Notes under the pieces: model-generated
Seen by the model: only the letters and a program-made list of their open reading frames with translations
The model's database searches: none
Told to the model about the DNA's origin: nothing
Assembly (NCBI GenBank): GCA_017451385.1
Contig: JAFSPS010000031.1
Coordinates: 1-64,000 of the forward strand
Source: Bacteroidales bacterium
Lineage (GTDB): Bacteria; Bacteroidota; Bacteroidia; Bacteroidales; P3
Direction: 5' to 3'
Length of the DNA: 64,000 nucleotides
In this document: positions 8,801 to 16,890 of the stretch, piece by piece
Layout of the letters: each line of letters starts with the position of its first letter
Position numbering within the stretch: position 1 is the stretch's first letter
Translations under genes and position numbers: made by a program

Positions 8801-11800
8801 GATGGAATTCATAGTAATCGTGCGTGCCGTCAGGGTTGTTTTGCTGTATCGTACGGCCCTCGTCGTCATATATATGTCTTGTAGCCAAACCGCGTATGTC
8901 GGTCTCTCTCTTTGGTTGTCCTGTCGCGGCATCGTAGGCGCACTGGGACGTGTGTCCTATGTTGTTGCTTTTGCTTGTCACAAAACGCATCGTCTCATCG
9001 TATGTGAATGTTGTGAAGCGTGCCGTTGTGCCTTTGGGTCTCTCTGTCTTTTTCGTCACGAGACCGCAAGCGTTATAGCTATACCTTGTCGTATCGCTGG
9101 TTCCACTATTGCTCTTGACAAGTGTGCGAGTCAGCCTGCCTTGACTATAGGTGCTGTAGATGGTATCGCGCATCACGTTGGTAGTGTTATTGTTGTAGCT
9201 GATGTTGCATCTCTTGCTCGTAACCTGGTATTTGCGTACGCCGTTGGGAAATGTGGTAGGAGAATAGCTCATGCCGTACGTCTCGCGGTAAGCCCACTGG
9301 CTATTCCCCGTTTGATTGTAGTCGGTGATGTATTGCGATTGCGGAAGCCAAAGCGAGGCATGCATATTGGTTGTAGTCAGCCGTCGCATGTTGCGCAGAA
9401 GGTCTATCTCATACAGCCGATACCTATATGGCATAAAAATGGTAAAGCCATTTGTGACAGACTTATACATACTCTTATATATATGCGCCTGTATGGACAT
9501 TATCTTGTCGTCCTGCCTATGCCATGGCGTGTATAGGTCGTTGAATGGATTTTGAGACGTGGCAGACAATGAGCTGACTGCATACGTTTTCACCGTGTCG
9601 GGTACAAGAATGTCAAAATGCTCGCTGGTAGATTCCCCTTTAGGAAGCATGACGAAGTGTTGCACCACCATACGCTGATTGCTCCTCGCTGCAAAAAATT
9701 GAAAGCCAATAAACCTACGAGGAGTGCCGGCAAAACTGACTGCGCCATAGTAGTAGCTGGTTGTATCGTAACCGCCTAAACCATTGGAAACAAACAAATC
9801 CTTAACAAGCGGCATCTGAATCCAATGTGTGCCCGTAACACTGTGTTTATATGGCATCAGCGAGATGGGGCTGTACTTTAATACATACTCTTTGCCTAAA
9901 GCATCTGTAATCTTATTTACAAGTCCATTAGAATGATTATTGGGATATAGGTACTTGATTGATGCAGATGCACCACCCTGCTGTGGGTCGAAAAAGACAA
10001 TATCAACAGTGCCATTACAATCAAAATCACCAAAATCCATGTGTTCAGCGTCAAAGTTCTGGAGCGATGACTTGTCTATACTCAACAGGTCATAGTGCAA
10101 CTGATTGTTGCTATAACCTTTTAATTTGATAAATTTGATAGACGTTTCGCTTGACTGTTGCAGTATGTCGCTTTTGCCATCGCCGTCAGCATCTGTTACA
10201 GCAGGTATATACTGTGGCTGATGGGATGACGCATCGCTCAAAGTGTCGAGTTCATTAAGAGTGGCTATGCCCCATTGGTTTTTGCCTTTTCTTATCGCGA
10301 CCTGCCACAACTGACCATTTTTTTTGAATAAGATATCGCTCTGACCATCACCATTGAAGTCGCCAACCATTGGAGTGTCGGTTTGACCAAATAGTGAAAT
10401 CCCTTCAGATTCCAGCCATTGATGAGAAACTATATCGTAAGTAAATATGAATGCGTAATCAAGCCGCAACAGCATTATGTCGCTTTTGCCGTCGCCGTCA
10501 AAATCACCGACTCTACCTTGCAAGTAATTTCCGCTCAAGGCGTATGATGAGTTATCGGGAATACCGTCTATTCCATAACATTTCATTTGGTTGAAACAGG
10601 ATAAAGCCACAATCTCAACCAATCCATCACCATCAAAGTCGCCGAAAACCGGTTGTCCCCATACGACATCGCTTAGCAATAGCTGGCTTGTGCAAACTGC
10701 ATTAAGTGCATTTGACAACTTCATCGTATAAACGTCATGCGTGTCACCTATGGTCTGGTACAATATTTCATCCATCCCATCACCGTCAATATCAACGGCT
10801 TTCATCGTGGAAAAATCTGCATCGCTGGCAAACTGGCATTGTAATGTTGAAGTAACATGCATGCCATTATACGAGCGTTTGACTAAACAAGTGGCAGGCT
10901 GTGACGAGTTTCCCGATGATTCATTTACGACAAAAAAATCATGTAGGCGGTCATTGTCGAAATTTCCTGCCACAATCCTATATCCAGCTCCTGTAATGGG
11001 GAAATTAATATCAGAACTGATGTCTCCAGAAAAATGATTCCATTCAATAGACGTGCGTGAGAGTAAACGCCCGTTACCGTCATACATGGAAATATTTGAT
11101 AAATACTCTTTACCGTCTGTTGATGAATATGATAGGCGGTACTCTCTAACCAATGAATCAAGATAGTAAATATTAATATATCTTAGGATCTGATGTTGAT
11201 GAAGCAGGAGTCCATTTAGGTATTGGTCGTTGGAAGTATTAGTATTAGCGTAGGTGAAACGGACAGAAGCATAGGGTGTTAGAGATGCTGACGTATTCCC
11301 TGTATAGTCTATACGGGTTAAGAACATTTCGTTATTAACATTTTCATACTCGTATGTCATATAGTTATTATTGCCATCAGTGACGCGGTTTATCATCCAT
11401 GCGTATGTGGTTCCATTTACAATAAAGCGAGAATTACTCGTTCTGCCATACTCTGCTATTCTGCTATCGAACATAGTGTCAATAAAACCTCCGTTACTCG
11501 CTTTCCCTATACGAGAATGGTCATCCTGTTCGAAAGTATAAATCGCATCGATGGAATGATAATTGTCATTATTTATACACACCATACGATTGCCATCAAG
11601 CATATATCTGTCAGATATATCGCCATTGACAGGAGTAATGTTTTCATCATAATGAAGGCTTTGTCCTACAAGCGTTATGGCTGATGCTCCAACAAGCGAC
11701 CATCGATACCCGATATTGCCATTTCCTCCCATACTATTGTAACATATTGCCAAGTTTGGCTGCATACCTGCAGTGCCGGGAACGACATCTATCGGTATGC

Positions 11801-11930
11801 TATATGTGGCAGCACCGATAGACGAAACATCTATGCTGGAAGGTAAAGCTATGGTTTGTGCTTTTGTCTCAAATGAAAAAAAAGCAGAGACAATTAGAGG
11901 TACGAGTAATGATAGTATAGGAGATTTCAT
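5868..11930 (-). CDS. Rhs/YD-repeat polymorphic toxin with SpvB-like N-terminus and HEYGH metallopeptidase-like tip
   Basis: A 2020-aa secreted protein. Order of parts: Sec signal peptide (MKSPILSLLVPLIVSAFFS, ending at KAQ); an SpvB/TcaC-like segment at about 30-110 (SSIGAATYSIPIDVVPG, GNIGYRWSL); six FG-GAP-like calcium motifs such as DGDGMDEIL and DFDGDGKSDI at about 360-680; YD repeats (about 960-1680); the Rhs core (LLGSWERVLDEAG, GARLYDPVIARFFSPD) ending with DPDGE at 1744-1748; then a variable 272-aa tip. The tip has a glycine-rich hydrophobic start, LPQTWLGY, and a zinc-protease motif HEYGH at 1957-1961 with a later E in ERWAN as possible third ligand. Base composition falls sharply just after the DPDG codons, as expected of an exchanged tip. 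It is 26 bp behind a T9SS-sorted protein and 6 bp before a lipoprotein. Target and delivery are unknown; no type VI genes are nearby. Confidence 0.9.
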   Translation of the reverse strand: MKSPILSLLVPLIVSAFFSFETKAQTIALPSSIDVSSIGAATYSIPIDVVPGTAGMQPNLAICYNSMGGNGNIGYRWSLVGASAITLVGQSLHYDENITPVNGDISDRYMLDGNRMVCINNDNYHSIDAIYTFEQDDHSRIGKASNGGFIDTMFDSRIAEYGRTSNSRFIVNGTTYAWMINRVTDGNNNYMTYEYENVNNEMFLTRIDYTGNTSASLTPYASVRFTYANTNTSNDQYLNGLLLHQHQILRYINIYYLDSLVREYRLSYSSTDGKEYLSNISMYDGNGRLLSRTSIEWNHFSGDISSDINFPITGAGYRIVAGNFDNDRLHDFFVVNESSGNSSQPATCLVKRSYNGMHVTSTLQCQFASDADFSTMKAVDIDGDGMDEILYQTIGDTHDVYTMKLSNALNAVCTSQLLLSDVVWGQPVFGDFDGDGLVEIVALSCFNQMKCYGIDGIPDNSSYALSGNYLQGRVGDFDGDGKSDIMLLRLDYAFIFTYDIVSHQWLESEGISLFGQTDTPMVGDFNGDGQSDILFKKNGQLWQVAIRKGKNQWGIATLNELDTLSDASSHQPQYIPAVTDADGDGKSDILQQSSETSIKFIKLKGYSNNQLHYDLLSIDKSSLQNFDAEHMDFGDFDCNGTVDIVFFDPQQGGASASIKYLYPNNHSNGLVNKITDALGKEYVLKYSPISLMPYKHSVTGTHWIQMPLVKDLFVSNGLGGYDTTSYYYGAVSFAGTPRRFIGFQFFAARSNQRMVVQHFVMLPKGESTSEHFDILVPDTVKTYAVSSLSATSQNPFNDLYTPWHRQDDKIMSIQAHIYKSMYKSVTNGFTIFMPYRYRLYEIDLLRNMRRLTTTNMHASLWLPQSQYITDYNQTGNSQWAYRETYGMSYSPTTFPNGVRKYQVTSKRCNISYNNNTTNVMRDTIYSTYSQGRLTRTLVKSNSGTSDTTRYSYNACGLVTKKTERPKGTTARFTTFTYDETMRFVTSKSNNIGHTSQCAYDAATGQPKRETDIRGLATRHIYDDEGRTIQQNNPDGTHDYYEFHRYAGSSIANAVTRSIASPHARPSVTYYNDCLGRTILTHTAGQGYQDVEYDRKGRKVRETLIPYDTLNAVIKQCRNFTYDIYGRTTSETSHYVNNTYTYHPETYTSNDHLYYEQVNRNDNTFTKTYYDAAGRTVQVEDRGGTINYKYNIIKKSGKYYYETLIIYNNDTTRIVADNRGRRISIKDPNAGLTTTTYNGWGEVLTQTDANGNVVTFTYDAIGRVASRKTKAPSASATTYQYVYYDDNVDTSARCGQLWKVVEGSTVRHRFIYDNCGRVSSELRRILTTNYTHKYTYNSDGQLFTMRYPDGFTVRYIYNIYGEPESVQDVSTGEVIFFVDRRDKMRHITRAWYGNNTGVKYAYNEYGLPVLQQYGWRIPATPLRDTIGGGGGIIAPYNPSEHYDVSDFFAVNSYEYKTNGYLKLRREEKSGQHEHYYYDNFGRLNLYNVTSNGGSAPYTFSYSPNGNMLSNGKIHTGESYSYELAKPNAVSAINANNGRISPTQCAVTYNAFNRPSQIEEGSDRLMLYYNYDGHLTHTRLLQNGTAVCTTYYVFKDYEKERFSSFSRYYGFVYFEGRPVAVRMRHDEAAYTRDTMFYIQTDLLGSWERVLDEAGHVVQANHFDPWGNRMMASNWRLADTAVSHLFRRGFTGHEHYDRFRIINTGARLYDPVIARFFSPDPQVQFPYSTQSYNRYTYCNNNPVMYVDPDGESILLAMLIGAVVGGAINLGIHISQGDVENFGQGLMYFGTGAVGGALSVAIGGYGPQLLTGVGQMTGMSWLAGAGETLNAIWDIGHTIDAVTTVAGMVTHPQNAFKILLGQFYFDEQGWHGLSQAITRYTGELPQTWLGYNVSQARNAAGWVDRVDYLGGVTFATKEEWAGGRYEGVSLGPFSNVWTNQKIEGDFEQYIKFNDPYQVFMHEYGHNFDSQMWGWLYLTVVGFNSAYWAIKDPSIQHGILVERWANRHAARYFNDTDWNDKNNPR

Positions 11931-11956
11931 AATAAATTACCGGAGATATAAAAGTG

Positions 11957-12424
11957 TTATTCTTTGATAATTTTCCATGTGGCACGGCTATCTTCGTACC
12001 TCATTTCCACAATATAGTAGCCTGTAGCGAAGCTACTAAAATCCATAATGCACTGCATCCCATCAAACGACTGCGAAAGTAATCGTCTGCCTCGGCTATC
12101 AAATACCGTAATGGCTCCATGTCCTTCAGCCTTTGCATTTTGTATCTCTATTTTTACAATCCCTTTTGTGGGATTAGGAAAAATCTTCATGTTTAGGTTC
12201 TGCTGAAAATCGTTGTAGAAAGGACTATCATCGCCACTCTTAGTCTGTTTAGGAGAAGATGTAGTGGTATCTATGGCATCGGTACGATTAAGCACTAACA
12301 CCTTACGAATTGTTCGGTTGCCTGCTGCGTCATATTCATACGTGATTGGCAACGTGTTTTGAGCCATAGAAAAATGACATCCTATCAATAGAAGTACAAA
12401 TAAAAAAGGTATCTTTTTAGCCAT
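11957..12424 (-). CDS. Small secreted protein with T9SS type A sorting domain, partner of the Rhs gene
   Basis: A 155-aa protein with a signal peptide (MAKKIPFLFVLLLIGCHFS, cleavage after MAQ). The mature start contains YEYDAAGNRTIRK, a lone YD-repeat-like motif. Residues about 75-155 are a Por-type C-terminal sorting domain: MKIFPNPTKGIVKIEI, then FDSRGRRLLSQSF, then FATGYYIVEMRYED and a basic WKIIKE end. It would be exported by Sec, then through the type IX system to the cell surface. It sits 26 bp upstream of the Rhs gene on the same strand and probably shares its transcript. Its role is unknown; it may be a surface anchor or an eroded Rhs relative. Confidence 0.85.
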   Translation of the reverse strand: MAKKIPFLFVLLLIGCHFSMAQNTLPITYEYDAAGNRTIRKVLVLNRTDAIDTTTSSPKQTKSGDDSPFYNDFQQNLNMKIFPNPTKGIVKIEIQNAKAEGHGAITVFDSRGRRLLSQSFDGMQCIMDFSSFATGYYIVEMRYEDSRATWKIIKE

Positions 12425-12478
12425 ATCGCAGTATATTTATTTGGGTAGGATAATAACAATACTACGCTTATCTTGTTG

Positions 12479-12486
12479 CAAAGATA
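12479..12486 (-). promoter_or_regulatory. -7 box (TATCTTTG) for the T9SS partner/Rhs operon
   Basis: On the minus strand TATCTTTG followed by CAACAAG lies 55 bp before ATG 12424. No clear TTTG -33 element is found at the right distance, and the upstream part would lie in the 3' end of the AsmA-like gene. It is the only consensus box ahead of the operon. Confidence 0.5.
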
Positions 12487-12500
12487 TAACGAAACAATAA

Positions 12501-15500
12501 TTATCTGACGTTGCTTTCGAGGGCTTCGCGTACCATTTTCTTTATCTCCAATGTGCGTTGCTTGATGGCGTCGGTTTTTTCAGGGTTGTATAGCTCGTTG
12601 TATTTCACCTTGCCAAGGGACACGTTGGGCTTAGGCAGCTTGCCTGTCACGTCAACGGCGAGACGCACGGGCAGCGGGCTCTTGAGTAGCTCTACATGGT
12701 AGTTGCAAGCATTGTCGAGCGAGTGGACTCCGGACACGCATACTTGGTATTTGTCTATGGAGGCGAGGAATGGATAGACATCTATACGGTTGCGGAAGAG
12801 CGTCAGCTCTACATCTAAGCTGTCTATGCGGTTCTCGGTCTTTTTGTTAAACATGAGGTATTTCGCCATGAGGTCGAAAGTCTCACCCGGTATCACTACG
12901 AGGTTCTTGCCGCTGATGGCAGAAGAGCCAAGGAGCGTGCTGGTCTTGGGGCTGTAGTGAGCATCGAGATAGGTCTCGAGGGCGAGATGGAAGTCGGCAC
13001 CGCCATCGAAGGATTTTAGCATGGGGATAAGGGTATCGACGTATGGTATCATGTCGACGAGTTCTCCTATCTGTATGTCGAGCAGATGGAAGTCGACGCC
13101 AAGATAAAGGTGGTTGGGGCGCGGAGACTTGTATATGCCTGTGAGCTGCATACGTGCCGCCTTGCATACAAAACCGACTTGGTCGAGAATGACTTTGCCG
13201 TTGCGTATGCTGATATTTCCAGCCAGGTCGGAGAGGTCATTGCCAAAGGCCACGCATCGCTTGACATGTGTGTGGAGCATCACGTTCATGTCGAGTGGCA
13301 CGATAAAGGGGTTGGCAGCATCGTCCACACCGTCCTCTTGGCGCATAGCCTGCAGGGTGTCCTCATCGCTGCCCATGCCGCTGATGAGATTCATTATCTG
13401 GTCTATATCGGTATAGCTGGAGGTGAAGGAGAGGTCGGCATCAAGAGGTTTTGTGTGGTCAAGCCAATCTTCAAGATTGAGGAGTGTGCCAGAGAGATGG
13501 TAGTCGGAGAGTCCCCAATGGATGTCGGATTCGGCAACCTCGCAACGTCCGGGTTTGTAGTCGAATTGGAAGGATGTGAGACGCACGGCTTCCGGCATGC
13601 TGGGCATGAAGAGCGACGTGCGAGAGAAAGCCACGCTGAGGCGTGGGTCGAGTTGCGAAAGGATGTTGCTGCGAGTGGAGTCGTAGTTGATTTTGCCATT
13701 GATATGCAGGTTGTCAACGCCGACGCTTATAGAGTCGAGGTGCGCATCGGTGCGTGCCAGCGAGAGCGACAGGGCGGCTTGTAGAGGTTTCTTCTTGTCG
13801 AGCAGGTTGGAGACTCCAGCGGCGATTTGGGCATTTTTTAGTTGCACAGTAGTTTTGGAGGATGGCAACTCCACTTCCAGTTTGTCGGACGACAGATTCA
13901 GGTCGGCAAGTTCTGCCTCGGCGATGCGGCGTTGAGGAGAAGGCATCTGCACGTTCAACGCCAGATGTGGCGAGAGGGCATGGATGCTGTCGTAGGTAGC
14001 ATCGAGATTGTCGATATCTATTTTTGCCTTAATGCGCATGTGCTGGATATCCATATTGCTGATTTGCTTCATGGTAGTCCTTGCCGCAAGGTTAATCTTT
14101 GCGGTGCCCGAAGCAGAGAGCGGCATAGTGTCCGGCAGGAAGTCCATGACATCGGATAGGACGATACTACCATCGGCATTGACATCAATGTCCATATCGC
14201 CCATGAGGTCGTCTATCTTGCCTGTCAGATGAATCTTATTGCTGTTCATCTGCGCGGTGAAGGTGTTAATCTTCACTGATGACGGCGTGGCTTGCGAGAG
14301 GTCGAGTGCTGCCGTCAGGTCGGCGGCAATGTTCTTGACCTTGGCGGGAAGGACGGAGTAGGCAAATTGTCCCTCGCCGAGCGTCAGGTGGCAGTCCACC
14401 ACGGGCAGCGTGTCGCCTTGGACAATACCTTTGGCGTGACCGTCAGCCTGCAGGCGTGCATCGACAGCCATGCCGCGCGGCAGCGTCACCATCTTGTCTG
14501 GCAGATAAGGCAGCACATCGGAGATTACTATGTCGTTGGTGGCGAATTTCATATCGACAGTCATGGGCTGCTGGGCGGAGGCCATCTTCAGCACACCATC
14601 GAGTGTCAGCTTGATGCAGTCCAGTGCTATAGCTGCATCATTGAGTGTTATGCTGTTGCTGTCGAGATTGGCAGAGAACGGCAGGTCAATGTCCATGATG
14701 TCTAAGTCGCTCTGCCGTAGGGCGTCGTTTATGTAGCGAGTGCCGGCAAATGTCACGTCGGCATCTTTGACGTTGAGGCGCAGCCTGCCGTCAAGGGCAT
14801 GAGCGGAACCGCTGCCATCGAGTTTGAGGTTTATAGCATCTATGGCTGCATTGACAAGCTCGGCATTGGCAGAATCGGTCATGGTGCATCCAACTTTGTC
14901 GATGTCGAGACGTATCTTTGCCTTGCCTTTTGAGGCATCGGATAGCGAAGCGTTGAAGTCGAGTGCCAGATTATTGACAGCAGCGTCTATGCCGTTTTGC
15001 TGGTCGGCATAACGGCAGTTGAGCTTGTTGATGGAGATATTGTCGAGGTCAACCATTTCAGGCATCTGGAACGGTTCGGAGGGCGTCGTGTCGTTTGATG
15101 TGGGGAAGATTGTATAGTTGTTGCTACCGTCGGCGGCGACATATATGTTGGCTTCAGCATCGTCGATGCGAAGCTTACGCACAACGATATTGCTGTTTTT
15201 GAGATATTCTTTTACGTTTATGCCTACTGTCAACGAGGCAATGCGCGCCACGGTGTCTGAGGGAGCTCCCTCTGTGGGGTTGATGATGGATACATCGTGT
15301 ACTTCAAGTCCTGCATCGGGGAAAGTTTTGAAGAGTGTAAGGTCCACTTTGCCAAACGAGGTTTCGCAGAGGATGTATTTGTCGGCAAGAGAGTTGACGA
15401 TGGGCGTGAGACGTGACGGAGTAAAGATGAGCCAGCAGGCCACCGCAATGACTATCACTATCAGACCAAGTAGGCTGCCAAGGGATATGAGGGTTATTTT

Positions 15501-15515
15501 AAGCCACTTTTTCAT
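12501..15515 (-). CDS. AsmA-family envelope protein
   Basis: A 1004-aa protein with an N-terminal membrane anchor (about residues 7-31, LISLGSLLGLIVIVIAVACW) followed by a very long beta-rich periplasmic region. Hallmarks of the AsmA/TamB-like family are visible: FGKVDLTLFKTFPDAGLEVHD near residue 55, and DVTGKLPKPNVSLGKVKY near the end. Family members bridge the inner and outer membrane and are linked to phospholipid or outer-membrane homeostasis. Start at ATG 15515 gives a typical MKKWLKI signal anchor. It stands alone between the Rhs locus and the 92-bp tandem repeat, which lies immediately upstream of its start. Confidence 0.85.
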   Translation of the reverse strand: MKKWLKITLISLGSLLGLIVIVIAVACWLIFTPSRLTPIVNSLADKYILCETSFGKVDLTLFKTFPDAGLEVHDVSIINPTEGAPSDTVARIASLTVGINVKEYLKNSNIVVRKLRIDDAEANIYVAADGSNNYTIFPTSNDTTPSEPFQMPEMVDLDNISINKLNCRYADQQNGIDAAVNNLALDFNASLSDASKGKAKIRLDIDKVGCTMTDSANAELVNAAIDAINLKLDGSGSAHALDGRLRLNVKDADVTFAGTRYINDALRQSDLDIMDIDLPFSANLDSNSITLNDAAIALDCIKLTLDGVLKMASAQQPMTVDMKFATNDIVISDVLPYLPDKMVTLPRGMAVDARLQADGHAKGIVQGDTLPVVDCHLTLGEGQFAYSVLPAKVKNIAADLTAALDLSQATPSSVKINTFTAQMNSNKIHLTGKIDDLMGDMDIDVNADGSIVLSDVMDFLPDTMPLSASGTAKINLAARTTMKQISNMDIQHMRIKAKIDIDNLDATYDSIHALSPHLALNVQMPSPQRRIAEAELADLNLSSDKLEVELPSSKTTVQLKNAQIAAGVSNLLDKKKPLQAALSLSLARTDAHLDSISVGVDNLHINGKINYDSTRSNILSQLDPRLSVAFSRTSLFMPSMPEAVRLTSFQFDYKPGRCEVAESDIHWGLSDYHLSGTLLNLEDWLDHTKPLDADLSFTSSYTDIDQIMNLISGMGSDEDTLQAMRQEDGVDDAANPFIVPLDMNVMLHTHVKRCVAFGNDLSDLAGNISIRNGKVILDQVGFVCKAARMQLTGIYKSPRPNHLYLGVDFHLLDIQIGELVDMIPYVDTLIPMLKSFDGGADFHLALETYLDAHYSPKTSTLLGSSAISGKNLVVIPGETFDLMAKYLMFNKKTENRIDSLDVELTLFRNRIDVYPFLASIDKYQVCVSGVHSLDNACNYHVELLKSPLPVRLAVDVTGKLPKPNVSLGKVKYNELYNPEKTDAIKQRTLEIKKMVREALESNVR

Positions 15516-15550
15516 AGAGTTTTGTGGTATAGGGTGATTTGTATTTGGTG

Positions 15551-15881
15551 TCTCTGTTTTTTATCTCGGCGAATTTCATTTAATTATTACGAATGTATTT
15601 TTTTATCTCGGGTAGTTACGATTAATTATGGTTAATTTTTTTTCTCGGTTTTTTATCTCGGCGAATTTCATTTAATTATTACGAGTATATTTTTTTATCT
15701 CGGGTAATTACGATTAATTATGGTTAATTTTTTGTCTCGGTTTTTTATCTCGGCGAATTTCATTTAATTATTACGAATGTATTTTTTTATCTCGGGTAGT
15801 TACGATTAATTATGGTTAATTTTTTATCTCTGCTTTTTTGTCTCGGCGAATTATAATTAATTATTACGAATGTTTTTTTTA
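15551..15881. repeat. Tandem repeat, 92-bp unit, about 3.6 copies
   Basis: The phrase TTATCTCGGCGAATT recurs at 15561, 15653, 15745 and (as TTGTCTCGGCGAATT) 15838, so the period is 92, 92 and 93 bp. Each unit holds two halves: TTTAATTATTACGAATGTAT with TTATCTCGGG, and TTACGATTAATTATGG with a T-run and TCTCGG. Copies differ at only a few positions. The array fills the gap between the AsmA-like gene (starting at 15515, minus strand) and the lipoprotein at 15943, so it forms the upstream region of the former. No coding frame is present. Confidence 0.88.
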
Positions 15882-15942
15882 GTGAATGGTTTGTTTGGGT
15901 AATTTATTGTTGTTTTTTTGAGTGCGGGTTGTATTATCGGTG

Positions 15943-16332
15943 TTAATTGACGCGTTCGAGGGTAATGTCGGAGAGGCCGTCGTTCCAGCGTAGCGTATTG
16001 CTGGTAAGTGATTTAATGGTATAATCTTGAACAACTGCTTGATTGACATCATCGCCAGAAAAGACATGACGCAGCTGGTCGCCACTGATAGACCAAGTGA
16101 AACGCGTTGTCGTCTCGTCATTTTCATGAACATCTTGAGACTCGTCCCATGTGCGACCGTTTCCACCGCTATCATAACGCCAGTATTCCTGCGAGGAGAC
16201 GACACGCCATTTGCCTACGAGGTCTGACGAGTTGTAGGATTCTTCATTTTCAATTAACCCATTGCAGCTTGTGAATACTGCCGTTGCAATAAGAATGATT
16301 ATTGCGGAAAAAAAAGAAATAAAACGTTTCAT
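15943..16332 (-). CDS. Lipocalin-like lipoprotein
   Basis: A 129-aa protein from MKRFISFFSAIIILIATAVF with lipobox FTSC. The mature part begins with a GKWRVVSSQEYWRYD strand and ends TLRWNDGLSDITLERV, the pattern of small Bacteroidetes lipocalin-like lipoproteins. The frame stays open upstream to 16416 but that extension overlaps hpt and lacks a signal, so 16332 is chosen. It starts 4 bp after hpt and closes the pyrE operon. Ligand unknown. Confidence 0.7.
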   Translation of the reverse strand: MKRFISFFSAIIILIATAVFTSCNGLIENEESYNSSDLVGKWRVVSSQEYWRYDSGGNGRTWDESQDVHENDETTTRFTWSISGDQLRHVFSGDDVNQAVVQDYTIKSLTSNTLRWNDGLSDITLERVN

Positions 16333-16336
16333 TGGG

Positions 16337-16885
16337 TTATACAAGATTATTTGTTTCGGAAACGAGAGAATAAATGTCGGGGTATGTGCGACCGTGTCCA
16401 TTGTAGTCGAAGCCATAGCCTACGATGAAGGCATCAGGGATGCAACGGCCGATATAGTCCATCTGTACATTGCATTGCAACCTATTGGGTTTGTGCATGA
16501 GTGTGCATACCTTAACCGATGCGGGATGCTTCTCGGCGAGTCGGTTGAGCATGGTTTTCATTGATGTGCCAGACTCTATGATGTCTTCCACAATGAGGAT
16601 GTTGCGACCTTTGACGATGTCGGGAAAACCCAACATCTCTTGTACGGTGCCAGAGGACTGAGTGCCGACATAGGAGCCATATTTGACAAAAGATATTTCG
16701 GGGTCGAAGTCGAGAGCACGGACAAGGTCGGTGGCAAAAATAAAGCTGCCGCTGAGCACAGGGCAGAGAATGAGGTCTTTGTCGCGCAAGTCATTAGAAA
16801 TCTGGTGGGCCAAATCTGTGACTATTGTCTCAATCTCATGTCGGTCAATGAATAATTCGAATGTTTTGTCGGCAATTTGTATCAT
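16337..16885 (-). CDS. hpt: Hypoxanthine phosphoribosyltransferase
   Basis: A 182-aa type I phosphoribosyltransferase for purine salvage (hypoxanthine or guanine plus PRPP to IMP or GMP). The PRPP loop ILIVEDIIESGTSM lies at about residues 98-111, with LSGSFIFATDLV and KYGSYVG ahead of it and DAFIVGYGFDYN as the base-binding C-terminal motif. Start ATG 16885 is chosen because the protein then begins MIQIADKTFELF like its family; the frame is open further upstream only as an overlap with the SUMF1-type gene. It is 5 bp behind that gene, with pyrE further up the same operon. Confidence 0.92.
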   Translation of the reverse strand: MIQIADKTFELFIDRHEIETIVTDLAHQISNDLRDKDLILCPVLSGSFIFATDLVRALDFDPEISFVKYGSYVGTQSSGTVQEMLGFPDIVKGRNILIVEDIIESGTSMKTMLNRLAEKHPASVKVCTLMHKPNRLQCNVQMDYIGRCIPDAFIVGYGFDYNGHGRTYPDIYSLVSETNNLV

Positions 16886-16890
16886 GGTGT

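Noticed and set aside
15551-15881. CRISPR-like appearance of the regular repeats
   Set aside because: The whole 92-bp unit repeats, including what would be the spacers; no cas genes are near.
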